From: Caldifarciminota bacterium
GTDB lineage: Bacteria > Hydrothermota > Tepidihabitantia > B3-TA06
Direction: 5' to 3'
DNA: 13,042 bases
Assembly (NCBI GenBank): GCA_014729665.1
Contig: WJJO01000246.1
Span: 1-13,042, forward strand
Below, piece by piece: positions 7,252 to 13,042 of this stretch (positions within the stretch are counted from its first letter, which is position 1; each line of letters opens with the position of its first letter). The translations under genes were made by a program, and so were the position numbers. Below the pieces are notes generated by a model. It saw only the letters and a list, made by a program, of their open reading frames with translations. It was not told the DNA's origin and searched no databases.

Positions 7252-7909
7252 CGAACTCTCCTTTTAAGGTTATCTTCTCGACTGTTTGGGAAAGATTGGC
7301 AAGGTCGGTTCTTACAATTTCCTCGTAGCGCTTGGTCATCTCCCTGGCAATCACAACCCTGCGCCCCTCGTCCAGGAGTTCTGTAAGATCGGCTGCAAGG
7401 CTCGGAAGTCTGGAGGCCGCCTCGTAGATGATAACCGTGCCTGGCTCTTTCGCAAACGATAAGATATCCTTCCTGCGCCTGCCCTTTTTTCTGGAAAGAA
7501 ACCCGACGAACAGGAACCTGTCTGTCGGCAGACCTGAAACCACCAGCGATGCAAGTATTGCAGACGCCCCGGGCACGGGCACCGTAGTTATCCCCTGCCT
7601 TATCGCCTCCCTTACCAGATAGAATCCGGGATCGGATACGCCGGGCGTTCCTGCATCGGAAACCAATGCGATGCTCCTTCCGCCGGCAAGCCTCGAGCAT
7701 ATACCCGGCGTTCTGGATTCCTTGTTGTGGTCTGAGTATGAAGTGAGGGGTTTGGAGATATCGTAATGGCTTAAAAGACCCCTGGTTCTGCGTGTATCCT
7801 CACATACAACCTCGTCTACCGCAGACAAAATCTCCAATGCCCTCAAGGTGATATCGGCAATGTTTCCAATAGGGGTGCTAACCACGTACAGGGTGCCGCG
7901 TTCAATCAA
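7223..7909 (-). CDS. rsmI: 16S rRNA (cytidine1402-2'-O)-methyltransferase RsmI
   Basis: SAM-dependent tetrapyrrole-methylase-fold enzyme that 2'-O-methylates C1402 of 16S rRNA near the decoding centre. The family blocks are all present: GTLYVVSTPIGN at 5-16, CEDTRRTRGLL at 36-46, SDHNKE at 59-64, VSDAGTPGVSDPG at 83-95, VPGASAILASLVVSGL at 112-127 and FVGFLSRKKGRR at 134-145. It is 228 residues, about 55 shorter than the E. coli protein, because the C-terminal extension is missing. The start is TTG at 7909; GTLYVV should lie a few residues from the N-terminus, so the choice is firm. TTGA overlaps the upstream stop TGA by 4 nt (7906-7909), with no ribosome binding site, suggesting coupled translation. 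Confidence 0.96.
   Translation of the reverse strand: MIERGTLYVVSTPIGNIADITLRALEILSAVDEVVCEDTRRTRGLLSHYDISKPLTSYSDHNKESRTPGICSRLAGGRSIALVSDAGTPGVSDPGFYLVREAIRQGITTVPVPGASAILASLVVSGLPTDRFLFVGFLSRKKGRRRKDILSFAKEPGTVIIYEAASRLPSLAADLTELLDEGRRVVIAREMTKRYEEIVRTDLANLSQTVEKITLKGEFVVLVSGNKG
7258..7262 (-). promoter_or_regulatory. ribosome binding site fixing the TTG start of the CDP-alcohol transferase
   Basis: AGGAG read on the minus strand within AAAAGGAGAG, 6 nt before the TTG at 7251. It lies within rsmI codons and decides in favour of the overlapping TTG start over any internal GTG. Confidence 0.7.
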
Positions 7910-8865
7910 AAGATCTGTTCTTTTACGAACTCGAAAAACTTGAGATTGTTCAGGGCGAACCGGTAATCCTGAAGCGCTTTCTTGAGTACCGCGATATGCC
8001 TACCTCCGGAAATGGTTGAGAGTGAATCGGTAAGCATGTTAAAGAAAGAGGCAAATCCCCGCGTGAGGGAATCGGTATCCACCTTGGGTTCGCCTTCTAT
8101 CCTGGCCTCATCTGTGATCTTGAAGGAGTTGAAGAAATCGAATTCCTTGGTGACCCCCTTCAAGGAAATCTCCGTAATCTTCTTCACGATGTTTCGACCG
8201 AGTATTGCCGAGAATTCCTCGAGTACACGGTTCGTGGAAGTAACCAGGAGTTCCACCTGGGCCGAGGTTGCATAAGACGCATCCTCGGGTATCTCTCGAA
8301 GGATTTTTACCGAAATCTCATCCTTACCCTGGTTAAGATACTTGATAAAGTCATCCTTGTTCCTTCCCCCGGATGCCAGGTAAACGAGTGCGAACTCCCC
8401 CTCGTTTACGAGCGCATAACTCTTTTCGCTGCGACGCCTTACGGACAGGATACCCGAAAACTGCTGCGTAGAGAGCTCTTTTAGAAGCTCGGCGGGGGCA
8501 AAATCAGAGGGATCGGTTTCACGAACCACGTTTTGATCTTCAAGGTCGGCATTGATCATTGCCAAAAGCTGGTCATCTACGAATCCCATGTTCACTATGG
8601 AGGAGTCTGTATGTTTGGTCTTTTCGCCTACGTCCTTCAGATTGACCTCTTTGGGGGGTTTATTCTCCGCCGCGGCTATCCTTATGATCTTTGAAAGCTC
8701 GCCCTGTCGAACCAGGAGGATGTCGAAGGAATCCGGATAGTTGATGGTTATGTAGAAGGAACGTTTGAAGGCCCGGTGTTTTTTTGAAAAGTTCAGAAGA
8801 TTCTGCAGGTCGACGAACTCGGCCCTTAGTGAAAACAGTACCAGTTTTTCTCGCGGAAACTTCAT
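7906..8865 (-). CDS. unknown protein with two PATAN/DUF4388-like repeats, coupled to the Clp unfoldase gene
   Basis: I do not recognise a named gene. The 319-residue protein is soluble, without signal peptide or membrane segment. The block at about 126-165 (ELLKELSTQQFSGILSV, then a turn, then YALVNEGEFALVYLASG) resembles the PATAN/DUF4388 fold: a helix, a strand ending in G-x-L-x-V, and a strand with an x-x-G-E-x turn. The segment at about 29-66 (KHRAFKRSFYITIN, then FDILLVRQGELSKIIRIA) repeats the same pattern, so the N-terminal half may be a diverged duplication. The C-terminal 110 residues are helical. PATAN-like domains occur in bacterial signalling and gliding-motility proteins, but no function is assigned. 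ATG at 8865 overlaps the Clp stop as ATGA, and its own stop overlaps rsmI by 4 nt. Confidence 0.85.
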   Translation of the reverse strand: MKFPREKLVLFSLRAEFVDLQNLLNFSKKHRAFKRSFYITINYPDSFDILLVRQGELSKIIRIAAAENKPPKEVNLKDVGEKTKHTDSSIVNMGFVDDQLLAMINADLEDQNVVRETDPSDFAPAELLKELSTQQFSGILSVRRRSEKSYALVNEGEFALVYLASGGRNKDDFIKYLNQGKDEISVKILREIPEDASYATSAQVELLVTSTNRVLEEFSAILGRNIVKKITEISLKGVTKEFDFFNSFKITDEARIEGEPKVDTDSLTRGFASFFNMLTDSLSTISGGRHIAVLKKALQDYRFALNNLKFFEFVKEQIF

Positions 8866-11255
8866 TTCTCATCCTCACTTGAAAAGGTTATCTTTCCATC
8901 TTTTAATCCAACCTCAAAGCGACTCTTACCTGACTCTGAGATGAGTATACGGGTCAGTGGATTTGAAACCAGCCTTTCTATCGCACGTTTCAGGGGCCTG
9001 GCTCCGTAACGCGGGTCGAATCCTTCTCGGCTCAGCAGTTCGGCTACCTCCTCGGTAAAGGTAATTTTTATTCCCTGATCTGCAAGCCGTTCACTTAACC
9101 GGTGAAGCTGCAGATCGACAATCGCGCGCATATCTTCGGTCGATAACGGCCTGAAAACCACAATTTCGTCGATGCGGTTCAGGAACTCGGGGCGGAAATT
9201 CGCCGCCAGATGCCGATCCAATTCCTCGGCGGACATCTGGCCGCCGCTATCCAGTATCTCCTGCGAGGCTATGTTCGAAGTCATAATAATCACGGTATTG
9301 GAAAAGTCAACTGTGCGTCCCTGACCGTCGGTTAACCGCCCGTCGTCTAGGAATTGTAAAAGGATGTTGAATACCGCCGGGTGAGCCTTCTCTATCTCGT
9401 CGAGAAGTATTGCCTGGTAAGGCCTGCGCCGGACGGCTTCGGTCAATTGTCCTCCTTCCTCGTAGCCCACGTAGCCGGGTGGCGAACCAACCAGGCGCGC
9501 AACCGTATGCTTTTCGGAATATTCGCTCATGTCAAGGCGGAGAATGGCCTGCTCGTCGGAGAACAGGAACCAGGCAAGACTACGTGCAAGCTCGGTCTTA
9601 CCCACGCCCGTCGGTCCGAGGAACAGAAATGACCCTATCGGTCTTGACGGATCTGCAAGGCCTGAACGGCCCCTGCGGATTGCGTCGGATACTACCTGAA
9701 CCGCCTCGTCCTGGTCTACTAATCTTTCGTGCAGCTTGTCCTCCATCCCCAGAAGTTTTTCCTTTTCACCCTCGAGCATGTTGGAAACCGGTATACCTGT
9801 CCAGCGGGATATGGTTGCGGCAACGTCCGCAGCCTCTAGCGTCTCTTCGATCCCTTTCTCCTTGAAGTAGGCGTTGCGTTTTTGGATGTAATCTGACTGA
9901 ATCTTATCCGCGGCTTCCTTGAGCTTTGCAGCACGCGCGTAGTCCTGATTCTTTACAGCTTCCTGGCCTTCACGGGTCAGATCCCTGAGTTTTTTATCGA
10001 TTTTCCTTAGTTCGGGCGGAAGGGAGTATATGTCCAGCTTGAGGTGAGCGGCGGCCTCGTCCAGGACGTCTATGGCCTTGTCAGGAAGGTGTCTTCCCGT
10101 TATGTATCTTGCCGAAAGCTTAGCCGCCGCCTCTAGGGCTGCATCTGAAATCTTTATCCCGTGATGTGCCTCGTAGCGGTCGCGCAGTCGGGCGAGTATC
10201 TGGATTGTCTCCTCGACTGTCGGTTCATCGACGTATACCGGCTGAAACCTTCTTTCGAGCGCCCCGTCCTTCTCGATATTCTCCCTGTACTCCTTGAGGG
10301 TGGTCGCTCCGACGCATTGAATCTCACCCCTAGATAATGCCGGCTTCAGGAGATTGGATGCATCCAGCGCACCCTCAGCCGCACCCGCGCCAACGATCAT
10401 GTGCATCTCGTCTATGAACAGTATCACCGAACCCCGGTTTTCCTTGAGTTCTGTAAGCACGGCCTTCAGCCTGTCCTCGAACTCTCCGCGGAACTTCGTG
10501 CCTGCAACGAGCTGACCCATATCCAGGGCCAGAACCTTTGCGTTCCTCAGGATTTCGGGAACCTCTCCGGCGATAATCTGCTGGGCAAGGCCCTCAACAA
10601 TAGCGGTCTTGCCGACACCCGCTTCACCTATCAGCGCGGGATTGTTCTTGGTTCTTCTCGAGAGAATCTCTATCAGCCTGCGGATCTCCTCGTCCCTGCC
10701 TATTACGGGATCAAGCTTGCCTTCTGCGGCAAGCTGGGTCAGATCACGTGTGTAGCGCTTCAGGGATTGATAGTGGCTTTCGGCGTCGGGCGAGGTTATC
10801 CTCTGGGTACCCCTAATCTTCTGCAAAGCCTTGTAAATCTTGTCGGTGGTAATTCCGAAATCGGCAAGGAGTCTTGCGGCTAACCCTTCCCGCTCCTCGG
10901 CTAAAGCCAGGAACATGTGTTCTGTTCCTATATATTCATCCTTCAACCGGGATGCCTCCTGTGCGGCCCTGTCGAGTACCCTTTTAAGACGCGGGGCGAG
11001 GTATATCTGCTCGGTTCCGCCGCCCGCACCGGTAACCTTAGGCATCCTGTCCAATTCCCTTTCCAGCCTTTCGCCAAGGTGCTCGGATACGACGCCCATC
11101 TCGGACAGTATCTGTGGTACAAGGCCCTTCTCCTGCGTAAGTAACCCGTATAAAAGGTGATGGGCATCGAACTCTGTATGCTGAAACCGGGACAAGGTTT
11201 CCTGCGCCAGCTGGAGTGCTTCCTGTGCCCTTTGAGTGAATCTATCTAATCTCAT
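8862..11255 (-). CDS. ClpC/ClpB-like AAA+ unfoldase
   Basis: Hexameric ATP-dependent protein unfoldase of the Hsp100 class. Counting from ATG 11255 (797 residues), it has two Clp N repeats (about 3-145) and D1 with Walker A GEAGVGKT at 210-217, Walker B VILFIDE at 277-283 and pore loop KFRG at 254-257. A short middle domain with a UVR-like stretch (NQDYARAAKLKEA, about 436-448) follows, then D2 with Walker A GPTGVGKT at 547-554, pore loop GYVG at 594-597 and Walker B AILLDE at 615-620. The short middle domain is ClpC-like. The D2 segment between TSNI and NFRPEF is only 23 residues and lacks the [LIV]-G-[FL] ClpP-docking tripeptide, as in ClpB. An ATG 19 codons upstream (11312) is rejected because it lies beyond the promoter. 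No ribosome binding site precedes ATG 11255. Confidence 0.93.
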   Translation of the reverse strand: MRLDRFTQRAQEALQLAQETLSRFQHTEFDAHHLLYGLLTQEKGLVPQILSEMGVVSEHLGERLERELDRMPKVTGAGGGTEQIYLAPRLKRVLDRAAQEASRLKDEYIGTEHMFLALAEEREGLAARLLADFGITTDKIYKALQKIRGTQRITSPDAESHYQSLKRYTRDLTQLAAEGKLDPVIGRDEEIRRLIEILSRRTKNNPALIGEAGVGKTAIVEGLAQQIIAGEVPEILRNAKVLALDMGQLVAGTKFRGEFEDRLKAVLTELKENRGSVILFIDEMHMIVGAGAAEGALDASNLLKPALSRGEIQCVGATTLKEYRENIEKDGALERRFQPVYVDEPTVEETIQILARLRDRYEAHHGIKISDAALEAAAKLSARYITGRHLPDKAIDVLDEAAAHLKLDIYSLPPELRKIDKKLRDLTREGQEAVKNQDYARAAKLKEAADKIQSDYIQKRNAYFKEKGIEETLEAADVAATISRWTGIPVSNMLEGEKEKLLGMEDKLHERLVDQDEAVQVVSDAIRRGRSGLADPSRPIGSFLFLGPTGVGKTELARSLAWFLFSDEQAILRLDMSEYSEKHTVARLVGSPPGYVGYEEGGQLTEAVRRRPYQAILLDEIEKAHPAVFNILLQFLDDGRLTDGQGRTVDFSNTVIIMTSNIASQEILDSGGQMSAEELDRHLAANFRPEFLNRIDEIVVFRPLSTEDMRAIVDLQLHRLSERLADQGIKITFTEEVAELLSREGFDPRYGARPLKRAIERLVSNPLTRILISESGKSRFEVGLKDGKITFSSEDEK

Positions 11256-11265
11256 GCTGCATAAT

Positions 11266-11294
11266 AGTTTAGCATACTTAAGGGTATTTGTCAA
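11266..11294 (-). promoter_or_regulatory. promoter of the Clp-rsmI-hflX block, nearly leaderless
   Basis: On the minus strand TTGACA at 11294-11289, a 17-bp spacer ending in TGC (extended -10), then TAAACT at 11271-11266. The ATG begins 10 nt after the -10 box, so the expected transcript would carry only about 3-4 nt before the start codon. No CIRCE or CtsR-like operator was recognised nearby. Confidence 0.6.
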
Positions 11295-11323
11295 TAGATC
11301 GGTGATACTCATCTACAGAGCGG

Positions 11324-11351
11324 TTGACTATACTATACCTCCCTTTATAAT
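11324..11351 (+). promoter_or_regulatory. promoter of lepB, predicted leaderless
   Basis: TTGACT at 11324-11329, a 16-bp spacer, then a perfect TATAAT at 11346-11351. ATG follows after 8 nt (11360). The geometry and both hexamers are identical to the promoter at 1607-1634. The two divergent -35 boxes in this 104-bp region are 29 bp apart. Confidence 0.75.
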
Positions 11352-11359
11352 CTGTCTTT

Positions 11360-12535
11360 ATGGACAAATCCTCGGATTCGAAAACACCGGTAAAAAACAG
11401 GGATAAGAAGAAATCCTTCGGACGACGCTTGTGGGAATTCGTACGTTCGTGGGGGACGGTAATCCTTATCGTGCTTGCGATTCGCGCATTCGTAATTGAG
11501 GCCTTTACCGTACCCACCGGCTCTATGGAGGATACAATCCTGGCCGGTGATTTCCTGCTTGTAAACAAGTTCGTGTACGGATTCAAGGCCCCCTTTACTA
11601 ACGTAGATATAATCCCGGGTCGCATGCCTTACCGAGGCGACATAATCGTATTCCGCTATCCTCGCAACTCACGATGGCCTGAACCGGAAGGGCGCTACGC
11701 CCGATTCTTCCCCAAATGGTTTCCGCTACTGCCCATCTTCTGGGACCGGAAGGAGGAATCCTTCCACTGGTACTCACCCCGCAACTACGTTAAAAGGTGT
11801 GTGGCTTTACCGGGCGATACGTTAGAGATAGTAAACAAACGGTTGTACGTTAACGGCGCTCAACTCGATAAAAGCACTAAAGCGGTGTACAAGGAAACCG
11901 AAACCCTGCCGAGGTTGGTTCCGCGTTCCGATTTTGCATATCGCTGGTTCGATTTGATAGCGTTCCGGTTCGCCGACAGCCTTCACTATTCCGACACCCT
12001 TGCATATCAGGAAGATGGGGAGTTCAACATCCCGGAATTTGCCGATATCCGTCGTTACTACGACAGCCTTTTCGTTCAACTCTACTATGATTCGGGGATT
12101 AATCCGCGGTATTTCGAGGATTATGTAATGAACTTCTATGCCAATCCGGATTTCGGTAAGTATCTTTCTGAAAACAACCTTGCCTCACCGCTTCCGCCCC
12201 GAGACTGTATCGATCTAAAGGGATTCTTCAACCGAGTTTACACTGAATACGGTTTCGATACAATCCCTTCCATTGACAGCCTCTATTTCACCTACTACAT
12301 CATGCACCGCTACATGCGAGACAACTTCGGTCCTGTAGTCATACCTGAAGGCATGATTTTCGGTATGGGGGACAACCGTGACCAGTCCGAGGACTGCAGG
12401 TACTGGGGTGTCATACCTGTTGATCTCTTGAAGGGTTCGACTATGGTTACCTACTACTCGTTAGGCGAGGGGCCTAACCTTTTTGCCCGGATACTACATA
12501 CCAAGTGGAGAAGGATAGGTAGGGTGGTAAACTAA
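11360..12535 (+). CDS. lepB: signal peptidase I with a large insertion
   Basis: Membrane-bound serine/lysine protease that removes signal peptides from exported proteins. A basic cytoplasmic N-terminus (1-28) precedes one transmembrane helix (about 30-48). The catalytic box PTGSM holds the nucleophile Ser55, and the general base Lys145 lies in NYVKRCVALPGD. The last box GMGDNRDQSEDCRYWG (335-350) is intact. Between the LYVNG strand (162-166) and the final boxes lies about 155 residues of extra sequence (about 171-325) rich in Tyr, Phe and Asp, which accounts for the length of 391 against 324 in E. coli. The ATG at 11360 is placed by the -10 box 8 nt upstream; no ribosome binding site is present. 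Mature exported proteins such as the hydrolase at 236-1573 would be substrates in principle. Confidence 0.95.
   Translation: MDKSSDSKTPVKNRDKKKSFGRRLWEFVRSWGTVILIVLAIRAFVIEAFTVPTGSMEDTILAGDFLLVNKFVYGFKAPFTNVDIIPGRMPYRGDIIVFRYPRNSRWPEPEGRYARFFPKWFPLLPIFWDRKEESFHWYSPRNYVKRCVALPGDTLEIVNKRLYVNGAQLDKSTKAVYKETETLPRLVPRSDFAYRWFDLIAFRFADSLHYSDTLAYQEDGEFNIPEFADIRRYYDSLFVQLYYDSGINPRYFEDYVMNFYANPDFGKYLSENNLASPLPPRDCIDLKGFFNRVYTEYGFDTIPSIDSLYFTYYIMHRYMRDNFGPVVIPEGMIFGMGDNRDQSEDCRYWGVIPVDLLKGSTMVTYYSLGEGPNLFARILHTKWRRIGRVVN
12460..12484 (+). terminator. intrinsic-terminator-like hairpin inside the lepB coding region
   Basis: GTTAGGC at 12460-12466 pairs perfectly with GCCTAAC at 12472-12478 (7-bp stem, 5-nt loop GAGGG). 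One C and a run of five T (12480-12484) follow. The structure lies 17-25 codons before the lepB stop and points in the lepB direction. There is no T run on its other side, so it would not serve the opposing gene. Confidence 0.4.
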
Positions 12536-12538
12536 TGC

Positions 12539-13042
12539 TTAAAGACCTATAATACCGAGTAAGTAATAACCAATTGAAGGCCAAAGTGCTAACCACGGAT
12601 AAAGATTATCTAGCATCGAAATAAACCCACATATTAGACCAATAACTAAGAAAGCACCGATAAAGATAAGCCACCATCTAGCCCGTCTGACAAATGCTGG
12701 GTCTTCTCTTGGCAAACTTGAAAAAGAAACAAGCAGCGTTGAAGCTAGGGCCAAAGAACCCCACAAAGCTGGATTCCCTGAAACTATTGTTGCACTTGCC
12801 AATGCAATGACAGAAAATAAAATAACTAACAAGCTAATAGTCGTAACTGTGTTTAATCTCTGTCTTAATTTAATCTTGATGGTTTGAGTTTCACCTAGAT
12901 AAGTTTTATTCCGGTCATATACCTTTAATTTATCCTTTGTGGTATAGAAATGCTTAACCTTAGATGACATGTGAATTCTACCAAAAACCTTTATCGGATC
13001 TCGGATTTTTAACCATTCTGGCTTTTCCCCTTTCAGATAGCG
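12539..13042 (-). CDS. unknown membrane protein, AT-rich, 5' end beyond window
   Basis: I do not recognise this family. The reading frame is open from the right edge (13042) to TAA at 12541-12539. An ATG at 12970 gives a 143-residue protein, but the 24 codons before it are also open and protein-like (RYLKGEKPEWLKIRDPIKVF, then GRIH). No ribosome binding site precedes 12970, so the true start may lie outside the window. Counting from 12970, a basic soluble part (1-40) is followed by four probable membrane segments (about 43-62, 68-86, 99-119 and 124-143). Codons end mainly in A or T, with many TTA leucines. Two sampled 60-base lines have 30% and 38% G+C and one 48%, while sampled lines in lepB and the Clp gene have about 62%. 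This suggests recent acquisition. It converges on lepB with a 3-bp gap. Confidence 0.65.
   Translation of the reverse strand, partial: RYLKGEKPEWLKIRDPIKVFGRIHMSSKVKHFYTTKDKLKVYDRNKTYLGETQTIKIKLRQRLNTVTTISLLVILFSVIALASATIVSGNPALWGSLALASTLLVSFSSLPREDPAFVRRARWWLIFIGAFLVIGLICGFISMLDNLYPWLALWPSIGYYLLGIIGL

Noticed and set aside
7113..7700. Minus-strand open frame of 195 codons overlapping rsmI and the transferase in another frame.
   Set aside because: Its composition (Arg, Cys and Gly rich) is that of a frame-shifted shadow, and both overlapped genes are unmistakable.
9410..9865. Plus-strand open frame of 151 codons opposite the Clp gene.
   Set aside because: Antisense shadow of conserved AAA+ sequence, Pro/Arg rich, no promoter or ribosome binding site seen.
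11256..11312. N-terminal extension of the Clp gene to an ATG at 11312 (19 extra residues).
   Set aside because: That ATG lies upstream of the -35 box at 11294-11289, and the conserved Clp N-domain start (MRLDRFTQRAQEAL) begins at 11255.
11256..11359. Heat-shock operator (CIRCE or CtsR-type repeat) expected before a clp gene.
   Set aside because: No suitable inverted or direct repeat was found in the 104-bp divergent region.
1..13042. CRISPR array, tRNA, rRNA, riboswitch (including a T-box before ileS), or defence system.
   Set aside because: No regular repeats, tRNA-like cloverleaf or defence-gene motifs were recognised. The ileS operon promoter leaves no room for a T-box leader.

Overview
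The window is a compact stretch of bacterial chromosome carrying mostly housekeeping genes, with a mobile element at the left edge and a compositionally different gene at the right edge. The genes point to a bacterium. The long insert in signal peptidase I, the PDZ-tailed secreted hydrolase and the leaderless genes with TTGACT/TATAAT promoters would fit an uncultivated FCB-like or WOR-3/TA06-like lineage. That placement is inference and weak; no rRNA or marker comparison was possible.

Layout, left to right. (1) Positions 1-140: the 5' end of an IS3-family insertion sequence, with the start of its OrfA read leftward. (2) 175-1573: a promoter and a secreted alpha/beta-hydrolase that also carries a helical repeat region and a C-terminal PDZ domain. 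(3) 1607-5389: a rightward operon with a leaderless promoter, a small tail-anchored protein of unknown function, ileS, and a DksA/TraR-type zinc-finger regulator. The genes are joined by overlapping stops and starts, including a 6-codon mini-ORF between ileS and the regulator. (4) 5349-11255: a leftward five-gene block, in transcription order a ClpC/ClpB-like AAA+ unfoldase, an unknown two-repeat protein, rsmI, a CDP-alcohol phosphatidyltransferase, and hflX. Every junction overlaps (4, 4, 29 and 29 nt), so there is no intergenic base in about 5.9 kb. Its last gene overlaps the end of the regulator tail to tail by 41 bp. (5) 11256-11359: a divergent promoter region. Both flanking genes appear to start at or within a few bases of the predicted transcription start. 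(6) 11360-12535: lepB, signal peptidase I, with a large insertion in its catalytic domain. (7) 12539 to the right edge: an AT-richer leftward gene for a membrane protein, running out of the window.

Functionally the window combines translation (IleRS, RsmI methylation of 16S rRNA, HflX ribosome rescue or splitting), protein quality control (Clp-type unfoldase), transcriptional control (DksA/TraR-like), lipid synthesis (CDP-alcohol transferase) and secretion (LepB, exported hydrolase). No defence system, CRISPR array, tRNA or rRNA was seen. The most interesting points are the repeated leaderless promoter architecture, the hybrid Clp protein, the unknown protein encoded directly behind it, and terminator-like hairpins placed inside coding sequence. 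No gap longer than 300 bases lacks a gene.
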